Source: Chthonomonas sp. UBA2391
GTDB taxonomy: Bacteria > Armatimonadota > Fimbriimonadia > Fimbriimonadales > Fimbriimonadaceae
Reading direction: 5' to 3'
Assembly (NCBI GenBank): GCA_002343825.1
Contig: DDSL01000139.1
Location: 1 to 32,312, forward strand
DNA length: 32,312 bases
Positions 7,461 through 15,809 of this stretch are shown piece by piece. Each line of letters starts with the position of its first letter. The first letter of the stretch is position 1. Below the pieces are notes generated by a model that saw only the letters and a list, made by a program, of their open reading frames with translations, was not told the DNA's origin and did not search any database. Position numbers and translations under genes: made by a program.

Positions 7461-8329
7461 AGGCGGGTCTGGTTGATGGGCTGAGAGATGTGCTGCCCTA
7501 TCTGCGGCATTTTCGTGGCCGGACATTTGTTCTGAAGATCGGTGGAGAAGCGATCGAATCCGAGAGCCTGCTCTTGAACTTCGCAAGTCAAGTCGCAGTA
7601 CTTCATCAACTTGGAATAAGGGTTGTGATCGTGCATGGTGGGGGTGTCGGTGCAACTGAGTTAGCTTCGAAGCTTGGAATTGACACATCCTTCATCGAAG
7701 GTAGAAGGGTCACCTCACGCGAGATGATGGAAGTAATTCTGATGTCATTGCGAGGTGTGGCTCAGGCGAAGCTGTTGAGTGCTCTCGTCGCATCAGGAAC
7801 GTCACCAGTCGGGCTAAGCGGTCTAGATGCTCACATCGCGGTGGTCGAGAAAAAGCCGGCTGTCGAGACGATCAACTCAGGTCTTGTGGATTATGGTTAC
7901 GTGGGAAAACTTGAATCCATTAATCCTTCCCTCATTGAGAGCACGCTTGAGCAGGGACTGGTCCCCGTGCTTTGTCCGGTGAGTAGCGATGCCCAAGGGC
8001 AGTGCCTCAATGTCAATGCAGATGATTTCGCTTGTGCCGTAGCGATTGCGCTAAGAGCAGACAAGCTCATTCTACTCACTTCACCACGGGGGCTCTTGAA
8101 GGATATTGGCGATCCGCTGAGCTTGTGTTCGCAAGTGTCTGCCGAGGAGATTGGAGTGATGATCAAGGACGGAACGATTCAAGGTGGAATGCTTCCGAAA
8201 GTATCGAGTGCAATAAGGGCTCTTGACCATGGAGTTAAGCAAGTGCACATGGTTTCCTTCCAGCTGCCTGATGCAGTTCTGACCGAAGTGTTCACAAATG
8301 AAGGCTGTGGGACTATGATTTTGCCATGA
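7457..8329 (+). CDS. argB: N-acylglutamate kinase
   Basis: ArgB phosphorylates the gamma-carboxylate of N-acylglutamate. The 290-residue amino acid kinase fold shows VLKIGGE (25-31, K27), VIVHGGGVGA (58-66), the substrate-binding GRRVTSREMMEV, GLSGLDA and NVNADDFA (185-192). ILLTSPRGLLKD and the ATP-binding lysine in GGMLPKVSSA (K248) complete the set. There is no fused N-acetyltransferase domain, unlike Xanthomonas NAGS-K. The start is a TTG (7457-7459) overlapping the preceding TGA, with a strong AGGAGGT at 7444-7450 six bases upstream. Confidence 0.9.
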   Translation: MKAGLVDGLRDVLPYLRHFRGRTFVLKIGGEAIESESLLLNFASQVAVLHQLGIRVVIVHGGGVGATELASKLGIDTSFIEGRRVTSREMMEVILMSLRGVAQAKLLSALVASGTSPVGLSGLDAHIAVVEKKPAVETINSGLVDYGYVGKLESINPSLIESTLEQGLVPVLCPVSSDAQGQCLNVNADDFACAVAIALRADKLILLTSPRGLLKDIGDPLSLCSQVSAEEIGVMIKDGTIQGGMLPKVSSAIRALDHGVKQVHMVSFQLPDAVLTEVFTNEGCGTMILP

Positions 8330-9366
8330 TCATTAATGCGCAGGATCTTTTGGAGGAGTTAATTCGTATTCCTTCAGTCTCTGGAGACGAAGAGGCTATT
8401 GCAGACTACGTTGGGAGTCTTCTCTCCACGTCGACTTGCAACGTCCGGCGCGAGCGAAACAATGTGATTGCATGGACAGGAGATCGTCCGAGACTCCTCC
8501 TTAACAGCCACCTAGATACTGTGAATGCGGGTGAGTCGTGGAGCGTCGATCCATATGCTGCTGCGGTCGAAAATGGTCGCATCACAGGACTAGGCGCAAA
8601 CGATGCAAAAGGGAGTGTCGCGGCGATGACGGTCGCGTTTCTTGAGTCGGTGAGAATGCAACGTTCTGGGATAGCGCTTTTGCTCAGTCAAGAGGAAGAA
8701 ACTGGCGGAAGTGGAGTCGAGTGGATATGGCCTATTTTGCGTGACGAAGAGGGCTGGGCCCCGGAGCTTGTGTTGATTGGTGAACCTACGGGATTGCAGT
8801 TTGGTATTTCTCAAGATGGCCTATTGGTGTTGGAGCTTGAAGCAGAGGGGGATGTTTGTCATGCGGCTCATGCGGAGTCTCTATCCGCGCAGAATTCCAT
8901 CTTCCAGCTTGCTGAAGATCTGCATCGGTTGAAGAGTGCGCCCCTCGCTAGTCGCCCCCAACCTACAGTCCTTTCGAGTGCGACTGTGCGGAATCAACTG
9001 AGTGGGTCCGCGAGTTGCTTGCTCGATATCAGAACTAAGTCCCTGCAGGAACATCAGGAGCTGCCAACTCAGATCTCCGAGATCGTTGATTCAAAAGTTC
9101 AAGTTCGAAGTAATCGATTAAAGCCTTACCAGCTTCCGGTGGATAGCCAAGTGTTGAAACGGATTGCTGAGATCTTTCCACAGCGTGAGTTTTTTCATAG
9201 CCGAACGATGTCGGATCAGGTCCATTTTTATGGCCATACCGCGCTAAAGGTGGGGCCCGGGCAAACGGAGCGATCGCATCAACCAGATGAATTTATTTTG
9301 CTAGACGAGTTGGATGCGGGAGTTCAACTCTATTCCAAGATCATCGAGGAGTACGTAAAGGAATGA
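8326..9366 (+). CDS. argE: N-acylcitrulline/N-acylornithine deacylase (M20)
   Basis: This M20 zinc hydrolase removes the acyl group. Given the neighbouring AOTC/SOTC-type transcarbamylase, its substrate is most likely N-acylcitrulline, as for Xanthomonas ArgE'. The 346-residue product has SHLDTV (H62, D64), GANDAKG (D93) and SQEEETGG (general base about E124, metal ligand about E125). It also has GEPTG (E153) and the C-terminal TERSHQPDEF (H318). The lid domain lies between about 165 and 270. The protein is cytoplasmic, with no signal peptide. The ATGA start overlaps the argB stop, and the stop is overlapped by argH. LysK-type deacylases are related, but no LysW is visible nearby. Confidence 0.85.
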   Translation: MIINAQDLLEELIRIPSVSGDEEAIADYVGSLLSTSTCNVRRERNNVIAWTGDRPRLLLNSHLDTVNAGESWSVDPYAAAVENGRITGLGANDAKGSVAAMTVAFLESVRMQRSGIALLLSQEEETGGSGVEWIWPILRDEEGWAPELVLIGEPTGLQFGISQDGLLVLELEAEGDVCHAAHAESLSAQNSIFQLAEDLHRLKSAPLASRPQPTVLSSATVRNQLSGSASCLLDIRTKSLQEHQELPTQISEIVDSKVQVRSNRLKPYQLPVDSQVLKRIAEIFPQREFFHSRTMSDQVHFYGHTALKVGPGQTERSHQPDEFILLDELDAGVQLYSKIIEEYVKE

Positions 9367-10571
9367 GTCGACTATGGGAGAAAGGCCAAGGGCTCGATGA
9401 GAAGATCTTGCAGTTCACCGTTGGGCGTGATCATGAACTGGACCATCGGTTGATCCCCTATGATGTGCGTGCGAGTCAGGCTCATGCTAAGATGCTCGGC
9501 GAAGTCGGTCTATTGAGCCCGGCCGACACTGAGGCTATCTGTAATGGTTTGGAGGAGGTCTTGAATCAATGGCGTGCAGGATCTTTCCATATCGATCTGC
9601 GCCAAGAAGATTGTCATACCGCGATTGAAGAGGAGTTGGTGGCTCAACTCGGTCCTGTTGGCGAGCGAGTTCATTTGGGCAGAAGCCGAAATGATCAGGT
9701 GCTAGTAGCGCTTCGGCTCTATCTGAAGGATGCAATTGGACACGTCCAGTTGTTGCTACAGCAGTGCGTTCTTCAGCTGGAGAAGCTTTCAACGAAGCAG
9801 GGAACTATTGCCATTCCCGGATATACCCATTTGCAACAGGCAATGCCTTCATCGGTTTCCGATTGGGCGTTAGGTTGGCGGAGCGTACTTCTGGATAGCA
9901 CGGTTCTTCTCGATGCTGCTTTACAGACGTTAGATCAGAATCCTTTAGGTAGTGCTGCAGGCTACGGGACTCCGGGCCTCAAGTTAGACCGAGCGATGAC
10001 ATCGGATGAATTGGGTTTTCGTGAAGTCCAGATTCCATCCACAGCCTGTCAAAGCAGCAGGGGCAAGGGAGAGTCTTTCTTTGCCTTTGCTCTGTTAAGT
10101 GTTCTTACCGATTTAGGGCGACTGAGTGCCGATGTTTGCTTCCTTGCGACTCAAGAAGTAGGGCTTGTTAAGTTGGACGAAGACGTATCGACCGGCTCTT
10201 CGATCATGCCACACAAACGGAACCCGGACGTGTTCGAGTTGATTCGAGGGCATGCTTCGGTTGCGAAGGGTGAGTTCGAGGCGATTTTGGCGATAACTAG
10301 CAAGTTGACGAGCGGATATCATCGGGATTACCAGCTGATCAAGGAACCATTGTTTAGCTTGATTGACCGGGGGATGAAGACGATCGAGATTGCTACCTAC
10401 GCTTTAGGGCGAATTCACTTTGTCCCGGGTCGCTTTGAATCAATTGCCGATCCGGGATTGTTTTCTGCGGAAGAGGCCTTTAGGATGGTTCAGGAAGAAG
10501 GTATTCCGTTTCGTGAAGCGTATCGACGGGTTGCGGCTCGAATGAAGGCGAGGGGCGCCCACGGTCGCTGA
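9363..10571 (+). CDS. argH: Argininosuccinate lyase
   Basis: ArgH cleaves argininosuccinate to arginine and fumarate, the last step of the pathway. Recognisable family blocks are HLGRSRNDQV (104-113), PGYTHLQQAMP (H156), the fumarase/aspartase-superfamily signature GSSIMPHKRNPD (278-289) and LTSGYHRDYQLIKEP. At 402 residues it is shorter than the usual ~450-460; the C-terminal region after about residue 360 is abbreviated, but the catalytic parts are complete. It overlaps argE by ATGA and is the last gene of the operon. No convincing rho-independent terminator follows. Confidence 0.92.
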   Translation: MSRLWEKGQGLDEKILQFTVGRDHELDHRLIPYDVRASQAHAKMLGEVGLLSPADTEAICNGLEEVLNQWRAGSFHIDLRQEDCHTAIEEELVAQLGPVGERVHLGRSRNDQVLVALRLYLKDAIGHVQLLLQQCVLQLEKLSTKQGTIAIPGYTHLQQAMPSSVSDWALGWRSVLLDSTVLLDAALQTLDQNPLGSAAGYGTPGLKLDRAMTSDELGFREVQIPSTACQSSRGKGESFFAFALLSVLTDLGRLSADVCFLATQEVGLVKLDEDVSTGSSIMPHKRNPDVFELIRGHASVAKGEFEAILAITSKLTSGYHRDYQLIKEPLFSLIDRGMKTIEIATYALGRIHFVPGRFESIADPGLFSAEEAFRMVQEEGIPFREAYRRVAARMKARGAHGR

Positions 10572-10608
10572 AGATGTTATCCGGCTGATAGGTATAACAA
10601 GTCGCGGG

Positions 10609-10629
10609 TATAGGGAATTTCTCTATAGT
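10609..10629 (+). promoter_or_regulatory. Small hairpin and -10 box ahead of the thuA-like gene
   Basis: TATAGT (10624-10629) resembles a -10 hexamer and lies five bases before the GTG start at 10635, implying a leaderless message. It overlaps a short hairpin (10609-10627, about 8 bp stem with one G-T pair and a three-base loop). No T-run follows, so it is not a clear terminator for the arg operon. No good -35 is visible. Confidence 0.35.
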
Positions 10630-10634
10630 AAGAT

Positions 10635-11330
10635 GTGGTCGCTCTAGCTTTATCTTTGGTTTCTTCGCTCAATGTGTTGGTGTTCACCAAGACCGCTGGA
10701 TACCGTCACGATAGTATTTCGGCCGGGGTTGAGATGGTGAAGGAGCTTGGGAAGGAAGCGGGGTGGACCGTTGTGCAAGCCGAGGATTCGAAGGAGTTCA
10801 CTCAAGAAAAGCTCAGACGGTTTGCGGTGGTGGTTTTTCTCAACACGACGGGGGATGTTCTTGATCGGGACCAAGAGAGCGCCTTTGAGGAGTGGGCGAA
10901 GAAGGGGCGGGGATTCTTGGGTATCCATTCTGCCGCAGATACTGAGTATGAGTGGGCCTTTTATGGCCAGCTTATCGGGGCCTATTTCAAGTCTCATCCC
11001 CAGATCCAGCCGGCGCGAATCCGAATTGAGGATCCGAAGGATCCGTGCTGCGCTCATTTGCCCAAAATCTGGGAGAGAACCGATGAATGGTATTGTTTTC
11101 GGGCGAATCCGAGAAAGAATGTAAAGGTTCTGGGATCTCTTGAGACGAGGTCATATTCCGGTAGCACGATGGGAGACGATCATCCGATCATGTGGAAGCA
11201 CGAAGTCGGCCGCGCGCGGAGCTTCTATACCGGGATGGGTCACACAAAGGAGACCTACGCCGAGCCTCTGTTTCGTGAAAAGATTCGCCGAGCGATCCAG
11301 TGGGTCGGTCGGGTTCCGTCAGCGAAGTAG
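10635..11330 (+). CDS. ThuA-like domain protein
   Basis: The 231-residue product matches the ThuA family (glutamine-amidotransferase-like fold), often found with sugar catabolism genes; its precise activity is unknown. Typical blocks are LNVLVFTKTAGYRHDSI at the N-terminus, GRGFLGIHSAADTEYEW, a DDHPIMWKHEVGRARSFYT segment and GMGHTKETY near the end. A short hydrophobic N-terminus (MVALALSLVSS) may be a minimal signal peptide. The GTG 10635 is used because the overlapping ATG (10633) runs into a stop after four codons. The family link to the sugar-acting GH109 gene 5 kb away is suggestive only. Confidence 0.8.
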   Translation: MVALALSLVSSLNVLVFTKTAGYRHDSISAGVEMVKELGKEAGWTVVQAEDSKEFTQEKLRRFAVVVFLNTTGDVLDRDQESAFEEWAKKGRGFLGIHSAADTEYEWAFYGQLIGAYFKSHPQIQPARIRIEDPKDPCCAHLPKIWERTDEWYCFRANPRKNVKVLGSLETRSYSGSTMGDDHPIMWKHEVGRARSFYTGMGHTKETYAEPLFREKIRRAIQWVGRVPSAK

Positions 11331-11406
11331 TGAACTGAGTTACTTCGAGGCGCTGTACCTCTGCCTCGACCTTGAAATTTGCGCTCTGTTCTGCTAGCCT
11401 AAGCGC

Positions 11407-11826
11407 ATGGCCGCAAACAAGACTGCCATCGAGCCGGTTTCGGCCCAAGACTTCATCGCGAATTCGGTAGAGCCTTCTCGCCGGGCCGAGGCCGAGGTTC
11501 TCGCCCAGATGTTTCAAGAGGAAGTCGGCGATCTGCAGGTCTGGACGGGGGGGATGCTGGGAGCCGGAACCTACACCTATGCCTACCCAAGCGGGCGAAA
11601 GGGCGAGTGGTTCCCGACGGGGTTCGCCATGCGCAAGGCCCAAATTACGCTGTACTTCCTCGCTGGATTCGAGCATCAGTCCGATCTGCTCGAAAAAGTG
11701 GGCAAGTACAAGCTCGGACAATCATGCTTCTATGTGAAGAAGCTCACCGATATTGACCTAGACGTCGTCCGGCAGATGATCCGGCGAAACCAGGAGAACA
11801 TGGCGAAGGTCTCGGTCGCCGAGTGA
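11407..11826 (+). CDS. DUF1801 (YdhG-like) protein
   Basis: This 139-residue cytoplasmic protein fits the DUF1801 family: a compact alpha/beta fold with KAQITLYFLAGFEHQSDLLEKVGKYKLGQSCFYVKKL near the C-terminus. Function is unknown. A TAGCCT box at 11395-11400 is exactly six bases before the ATG, with the extended -10 element TGC just upstream and no Shine-Dalgarno, so the transcript is probably leaderless. A second DUF1801-type protein is encoded at 15329-15778. Confidence 0.75.
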   Translation: MAANKTAIEPVSAQDFIANSVEPSRRAEAEVLAQMFQEEVGDLQVWTGGMLGAGTYTYAYPSGRKGEWFPTGFAMRKAQITLYFLAGFEHQSDLLEKVGKYKLGQSCFYVKKLTDIDLDVVRQMIRRNQENMAKVSVAE

Positions 11827-11827
11827 A

Positions 11828-12142
11828 CTAGTGGAAAGGGCGGACTTCCACCAAGGCCCGGCACGCGATGCCGGCCTTGCGTCCCCAGCCTAGCGCCTCA
11901 TCCAGGTGGGCTACGTCGAGGACCCAGAAGCCGTCCAGGTAAGCGTCTCCCGTGACTGGCGGTACCTCGGGGCCGAGCCAGGTTGCGGTGGAGGGCAGCT
12001 GCAATCCCCCGACGAAGACTCTCACCCCCGCCGCGACCATCTCGTCGTTCAATTGGTCGATCTCCCGGTGGGCACCCGCATCCAGAGATGGAGCTGGGTC
12101 GAAGCCAATGGGGCGATAAACCGAAACCAGATAGAGGGCCAT
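11828..12142 (-). CDS. YCII/DGPF-family small protein
   Basis: This 104-residue protein resembles the YCII-related family (dimeric alpha-beta barrel fold), with MALYLVSVYRP at the start and DGFWVLDVAHLDEALGWGRKAG in the second half. The exact reaction is unknown. It starts six bases after the stop of the cupin gene (12149-12484), so the two are probably co-transcribed. It converges with the DUF1801 gene, one base apart. Confidence 0.7.
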   Translation of the reverse strand: MALYLVSVYRPIGFDPAPSLDAGAHREIDQLNDEMVAAGVRVFVGGLQLPSTATWLGPEVPPVTGDAYLDGFWVLDVAHLDEALGWGRKAGIACRALVEVRPFH

Positions 12143-12148
12143 GGTGGT

Positions 12149-12484
12149 TCAATCTCCTAGGGTCTTGATCTCGGTCGCGATGATGTGAATTGGCACGGAG
12201 TCCACGTTTTCGAGCGTGTGCAGGCCCAGCGGATCCGACCAAAACGCGTCCCCGGTCTCGGCCGAGATTCCCGATTCCCGGGTGTCCAGCAACACCGCAC
12301 CATGCTCATCCCGACGGACAAAGTGGCCAAAGCTGAGGATGTAAAGGGTCCCCGGCCATCGGTGGGTGTGCAGCGCGGTGGTCTCGCCCGGCGGAATCCG
12401 GGTCTCCAAAACGCGAACCCGCTCGTCTTCATAGGCCAGCCGGTGGTGCTCGGGTGCGGCGATCAGCGCATCATGCGGATCCAT
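12149..12484 (-). CDS. Small cupin-fold protein
   Basis: The 111-residue product has a cupin-like pattern: an N-terminal ERVRVLETRIPPGETTALHTHRWPGTLYILSFG stretch with the metal-binding-type HTH, then a second block DPLGLHTLENVDSVPIHIIATEIK with a conserved histidine. The ligand is unknown. TAGATT (12494-12499) lies nine bases before the ATG, suggesting a short or absent leader. The YCII-family gene follows six bases downstream. Confidence 0.7.
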   Translation of the reverse strand: MDPHDALIAAPEHHRLAYEDERVRVLETRIPPGETTALHTHRWPGTLYILSFGHFVRRDEHGAVLLDTRESGISAETGDAFWSDPLGLHTLENVDSVPIHIIATEIKTLGD

Positions 12485-12549
12485 GGGGCTTCAAATCTAC
12501 CAGAAGCCCCGAGCATGAGGGCCCAATTGGGTTCGTAGTACGGATTGCC

Positions 12550-12834
12550 ATGCCGCGCCGAAAGACTCCGCCCGACGACTCCACCCCGATCGGTGAACTC
12601 TGGAACATGAGCGAGACCACGGCCGCCTGGCTCGAAGAACTCGGGATCCCCACCTATGGTGCGCTAAAAGGCCAAGACCTCCACCGGGTCTGGCTCGAAC
12701 TCAAGTTGCGCCATCGCCAGGTGACCAAGCTGATGTTCTGTGCCCTCTGGGGAGCGGTCCACAACTGCCACTGGAAGCAAGTCCCGGCCGAAGAGATCGA
12801 GCGCTTTGAGACGTTTCGCCAGAGTCAAGCCTAG
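12550..12834 (+). CDS. TfoX C-terminal-domain protein
   Basis: The 94-residue protein matches the C-terminal domain of TfoX/Sxy competence regulators (helix-hairpin-helix-like): IGELWNMSETTAAWLEELGI, then YGALKGQDLHRVWLELK and the LMFCALWGAVHNCHW segment. The TfoX N-terminal domain is absent, as in many stand-alone proteins of this type. Its role is unknown; competence regulation should not be assumed. ATG 12550 is preferred over longer in-frame starts that would run into the divergent cupin gene. It converges with the peptidase gene, four bases apart. Confidence 0.7.
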   Translation: MPRRKTPPDDSTPIGELWNMSETTAAWLEELGIPTYGALKGQDLHRVWLELKLRHRQVTKLMFCALWGAVHNCHWKQVPAEEIERFETFRQSQA

Positions 12835-12838
12835 CACC

Positions 12839-15271
12839 TTAGCGCGGCCCCCCGAGATGCTCCATAAAGAAGGCCCACTTCTTGCGTCTGGCGTACGGGT
12901 GACCGAGCGCACCGTGGCCGGCCATGGGTAGCACGACGAGCTCAAAATCCTTGTCGGCGCGGATCAGAGCATCGACCACCTGCCAGGTACTCGCCGGGTC
13001 CACATTGTTGTCCCGCTCTCCGAGCAACAGTATCAGCTTGCCGGTGAGATTCTTGGCCAGCGTTCGGCCAGATTGAGCCTCGTAGTGGGGACCAACGGGC
13101 CAGCCCATCCACTGCTCGTTCCACCAAATCTTGTCCATCCGGTTGTCATAACACCCACAGTCGGCCACCGCCGCCTTATAGAATTCGCCGTGCAAAAGCA
13201 CGGCGTGAAGGGCATTTTGTCCGCCCGCAGAGGTGCCATAGATACCGACCCGAGAAAGGTCCATGGCGGGGATCTCTTTGGCCAAGGCCTTCATCCAAAG
13301 GATTCGGTCGGGGAATCCCGCATCAGCGATGTTCTTCCAGCAGACGTCATGAAAGGCCTTGCTTCGCTGGCTGGTCCCCATGCCGTCGATCTGCACGACG
13401 ATAAAGCCGAGCTCGGCCAGATGCAGGGAGTCTGAATTCGTGAGAAACGCCTTGGGGACGTGGGCATCGTGGGGCCCGGCGTAGATGTTCTCCACCACCG
13501 GATACTTCTTGGTGGGATCAAAGTCGGTCGGCAGATACACCACTCCCCAGATCTCGGTTTGGCCATCGCGCCCCTTGGCCGAGAAGACTTGGGGAAGCCG
13601 AAATCCTGCGTCCATGAGGGCGGTTGTGTCGGCCCGGCCCAGGTCCATGATCTTTTCTCCCGTTCGCGCATTCCTCAAAGTGTGAACCGGTGGAAGGTCG
13701 GCCCGAGAGTAGGTGTCCACCAAGAACTCGCCATTGTCGGAGAACTCCGTTTGGTGAGTTCCGTTGCCCTCGGTGAGTGCGACGAGGCCGGTCCCGTCGA
13801 AGTTGATCCGATAAAGATGGACGTGGTAGGGGTCCTCGCCGGGGTTCCGTCCCGAGCCTCGGAACAAGATCTGTCGTCGATCCTGGTCGATGGATTCGAC
13901 CGAGCGCATCACCCAGGGGCCGCTTGTGATCGGCTTGATTTGCCCAGTGTTCAGGTCGAGCAGATAAAGATGGCTCCAGCCAGATCGCTCGCTCTGCCAG
14001 ATGGCCTCCCGGCCATTGGCCAGCGGCAGATAGAAAGACTTCCGAGTCCAATCGATAAAGGTCTGGGCTTTCTCTTCGGTGACGGTACGGGTCTTTCCGG
14101 TGAGGCCATCGACCTCAACGAGACGCATGGTCTGGTGTCCCCGCTCGTTGTAGCGGAAAAGAAACCGGCGCTCATCCATCCAGCCCTCGTTCATCAGATT
14201 AAACGGGTTCGGATAGAGGGCGTCATCGATGCGCATCAACCTCTTCTCGGCTACTCGATAGAGGTGGAGGACCGGCTTTTCGACCCGGTCGCCGGGTTTG
14301 AGATACTGCTGGGTGACGAGTTTGGGTTGAAACTGGTCCGAGGGGGTGGTCTGAACGATGTTGAGAGGGCGGCTTTCTTCGGGCACGACTTGGAAGAAGG
14401 CCACGGTCTGGCTATCCGGAGACCAGAGGACCGGCCCGCGAAAACGGTTGTCCTTAGTCCCCGTGGTGGTGATCGCCACACCGTCGATCAGGGCCTGGAA
14501 GTTCTGAAAGGTGATCCGGTGTTGGCCATCGGGGGATTGCCCCGCGGGCTTGGGGGGTGGCTCTTGTGAAGGAACGGCCTGCCCATCGAGAATCGCCTCC
14601 GAGTCGGTGGCTTCGGGCTTATAAACGGCGAGCTTGGTGCCATCCATCCGGGTGACCAGCCAAAAGTGGCCGACGTAAGTCCCCGTGCCCCAAGTCTCTC
14701 CGGGCTTGAGAGTCGCATACTCGATGAGTTCTCCGCTCTCTTGCAGCCACCAGATCCTCAGAGCCTCTTTCGAGTTGTTGAGGAACCGGATGTTCGTAGG
14801 TTCGTCTCCATAATCGCCTTGGGCGACGTCCAGCGGTGAATAGGCACGGAGTCCAGCACGGGACCTCGGGGCGTCTCTTGCCACAAAGGTTTTGAGGTCG
14901 ATCTCCACCGGCCCACCGACGAAAAAGGTCGCGGTTTGCAGGTCATCGCTCAGTTTGGCCGAGAGCCGGGGCAACGCCTTGAGCTGGAGCTTCTTGAACT
15001 CGTTAAGCGAGGCCAACACCTTGGCGTGGTCAAAGGCGGGTCGCGGTGCCTTTTGGGCGGGGTCGATGACCAAGAACTCCGTTCCTCCGCCGGGGAGGTC
15101 GCGCACCATCCAGGCCTTTCCGCTCGCCAGCCAATTCAGGGTTATCCGGCTATTGAGGACCTTGTTGGAGAACCTTTCTGGGAACGACCGGGCCCGGCTG
15201 AAATCCTGGGCCGGCAGGGTCACGGCGAGCAACAGCCCCAAGCCCAAAGCGAAGATCCGCATAGACGGCAT
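12839..15271 (-). CDS. Secreted S9 prolyl oligopeptidase with VHL-beta-like domain
   Basis: This 810-residue exported serine peptidase belongs to the dipeptidyl-peptidase IV subfamily (S9B). A signal peptide covers about residues 1-22 (RIFALGLGLLLAVTLPAQ). Residues about 157-219 resemble the von Hippel-Lindau beta domain (NIRFLNNSKEALRIWWL, LKPGETWGTGTYVGHFWLV). A DPPIV-type beta-propeller spans about 275-570 and an alpha/beta hydrolase domain about 585-810. The catalytic triad is S681 in YGTSAGGQ, D754 in GERDNNVDP and H786 in MAGHGAL. ATG 15271 or the ATG three codons on both give a good signal peptide. It likely degrades peptides in the periplasm or outside the cell. Confidence 0.88.
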   Translation of the reverse strand: MPSMRIFALGLGLLLAVTLPAQDFSRARSFPERFSNKVLNSRITLNWLASGKAWMVRDLPGGGTEFLVIDPAQKAPRPAFDHAKVLASLNEFKKLQLKALPRLSAKLSDDLQTATFFVGGPVEIDLKTFVARDAPRSRAGLRAYSPLDVAQGDYGDEPTNIRFLNNSKEALRIWWLQESGELIEYATLKPGETWGTGTYVGHFWLVTRMDGTKLAVYKPEATDSEAILDGQAVPSQEPPPKPAGQSPDGQHRITFQNFQALIDGVAITTTGTKDNRFRGPVLWSPDSQTVAFFQVVPEESRPLNIVQTTPSDQFQPKLVTQQYLKPGDRVEKPVLHLYRVAEKRLMRIDDALYPNPFNLMNEGWMDERRFLFRYNERGHQTMRLVEVDGLTGKTRTVTEEKAQTFIDWTRKSFYLPLANGREAIWQSERSGWSHLYLLDLNTGQIKPITSGPWVMRSVESIDQDRRQILFRGSGRNPGEDPYHVHLYRINFDGTGLVALTEGNGTHQTEFSDNGEFLVDTYSRADLPPVHTLRNARTGEKIMDLGRADTTALMDAGFRLPQVFSAKGRDGQTEIWGVVYLPTDFDPTKKYPVVENIYAGPHDAHVPKAFLTNSDSLHLAELGFIVVQIDGMGTSQRSKAFHDVCWKNIADAGFPDRILWMKALAKEIPAMDLSRVGIYGTSAGGQNALHAVLLHGEFYKAAVADCGCYDNRMDKIWWNEQWMGWPVGPHYEAQSGRTLAKNLTGKLILLLGERDNNVDPASTWQVVDALIRADKDFELVVLPMAGHGALGHPYARRKKWAFFMEHLGGPR

Positions 15272-15328
15272 TACACCCTAACGAGAAGGGGCACCAACTC
15301 TGAGTATGAGTAGAATCGGCCACAGCAC

Positions 15329-15778
15329 ATGAAGCTGCCCGAGCCGCCCGAGTTTGTCGAATTCTTGGCCCCCTATCCGGTTGCAACACAGGAACTGGCG
15401 CGCGGACTGCGGGCAAGGCTGGTCGAGATCCTCCCCGATTGCATCGAAACCGTCTGGGATGCGACCAACGCGGTGGGGGTCGCTTATGGCTTCACCGAAC
15501 GGAACGCTGACCATTTCGTTCACCTTCCGGCCTATACCAAGTACGTCAACATTGGGTTTTCGCACGGGGCGATGCTCACCGATCCGGAGGCAAGGCTCAA
15601 GGGGACCGGAGCCCGAATTCGCCACATCAAGCTGACGCAGATCGAAGATCTCGATGACCCCTATCTCCAGGGCTTGATTCGGCAGGCTTGCGAATCTGCC
15701 GTCCGTCCCGATGGCCCCATCCAGCCCCACACCCTGATCCGGGTGATGGAAGGCCCTAAGCGTCGCCCGCGAAGCTGA
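15329..15778 (+). CDS. DUF1801-type protein
   Basis: The 149-residue product resembles the DUF1801/YdhG-like fold, with LVEILPDCIETVWDATNAVGVAYGF, then VHLPAYTKYVNIGFSHGAML, and a C-terminal helix. Function is unknown. A TAGAAT box (15311-15316) is 12 bases before the ATG and no ribosome binding site is seen. It is divergent from the S9 peptidase gene with 57 bases between them. Confidence 0.65.
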   Translation: MKLPEPPEFVEFLAPYPVATQELARGLRARLVEILPDCIETVWDATNAVGVAYGFTERNADHFVHLPAYTKYVNIGFSHGAMLTDPEARLKGTGARIRHIKLTQIEDLDDPYLQGLIRQACESAVRPDGPIQPHTLIRVMEGPKRRPRS

Positions 15779-15809
15779 TTCCCGCCGGGGCGGTGCTAGA
15801 ATGAGCGGC

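Noticed and set aside
4293..9366. LysW-dependent lysine/arginine synthesis
   Set aside because: ArgC has a LysY-like loop, but no LysW carrier, LysX ligase or homocitrate genes are present, and the operon contains a carbamoyltransferase, ArgG and ArgH.
10609..10627. Rho-independent terminator for the arg operon
   Set aside because: The hairpin is short, contains a G-T pair and has no T-run; it overlaps the likely -10 box of the next gene.
13460..14569. Long plus-strand frame (369 codons) opposite the S9 peptidase
   Set aside because: It is the antisense shadow of a clearly recognised peptidase gene in GC-rich DNA; the translation has no domain resemblance.
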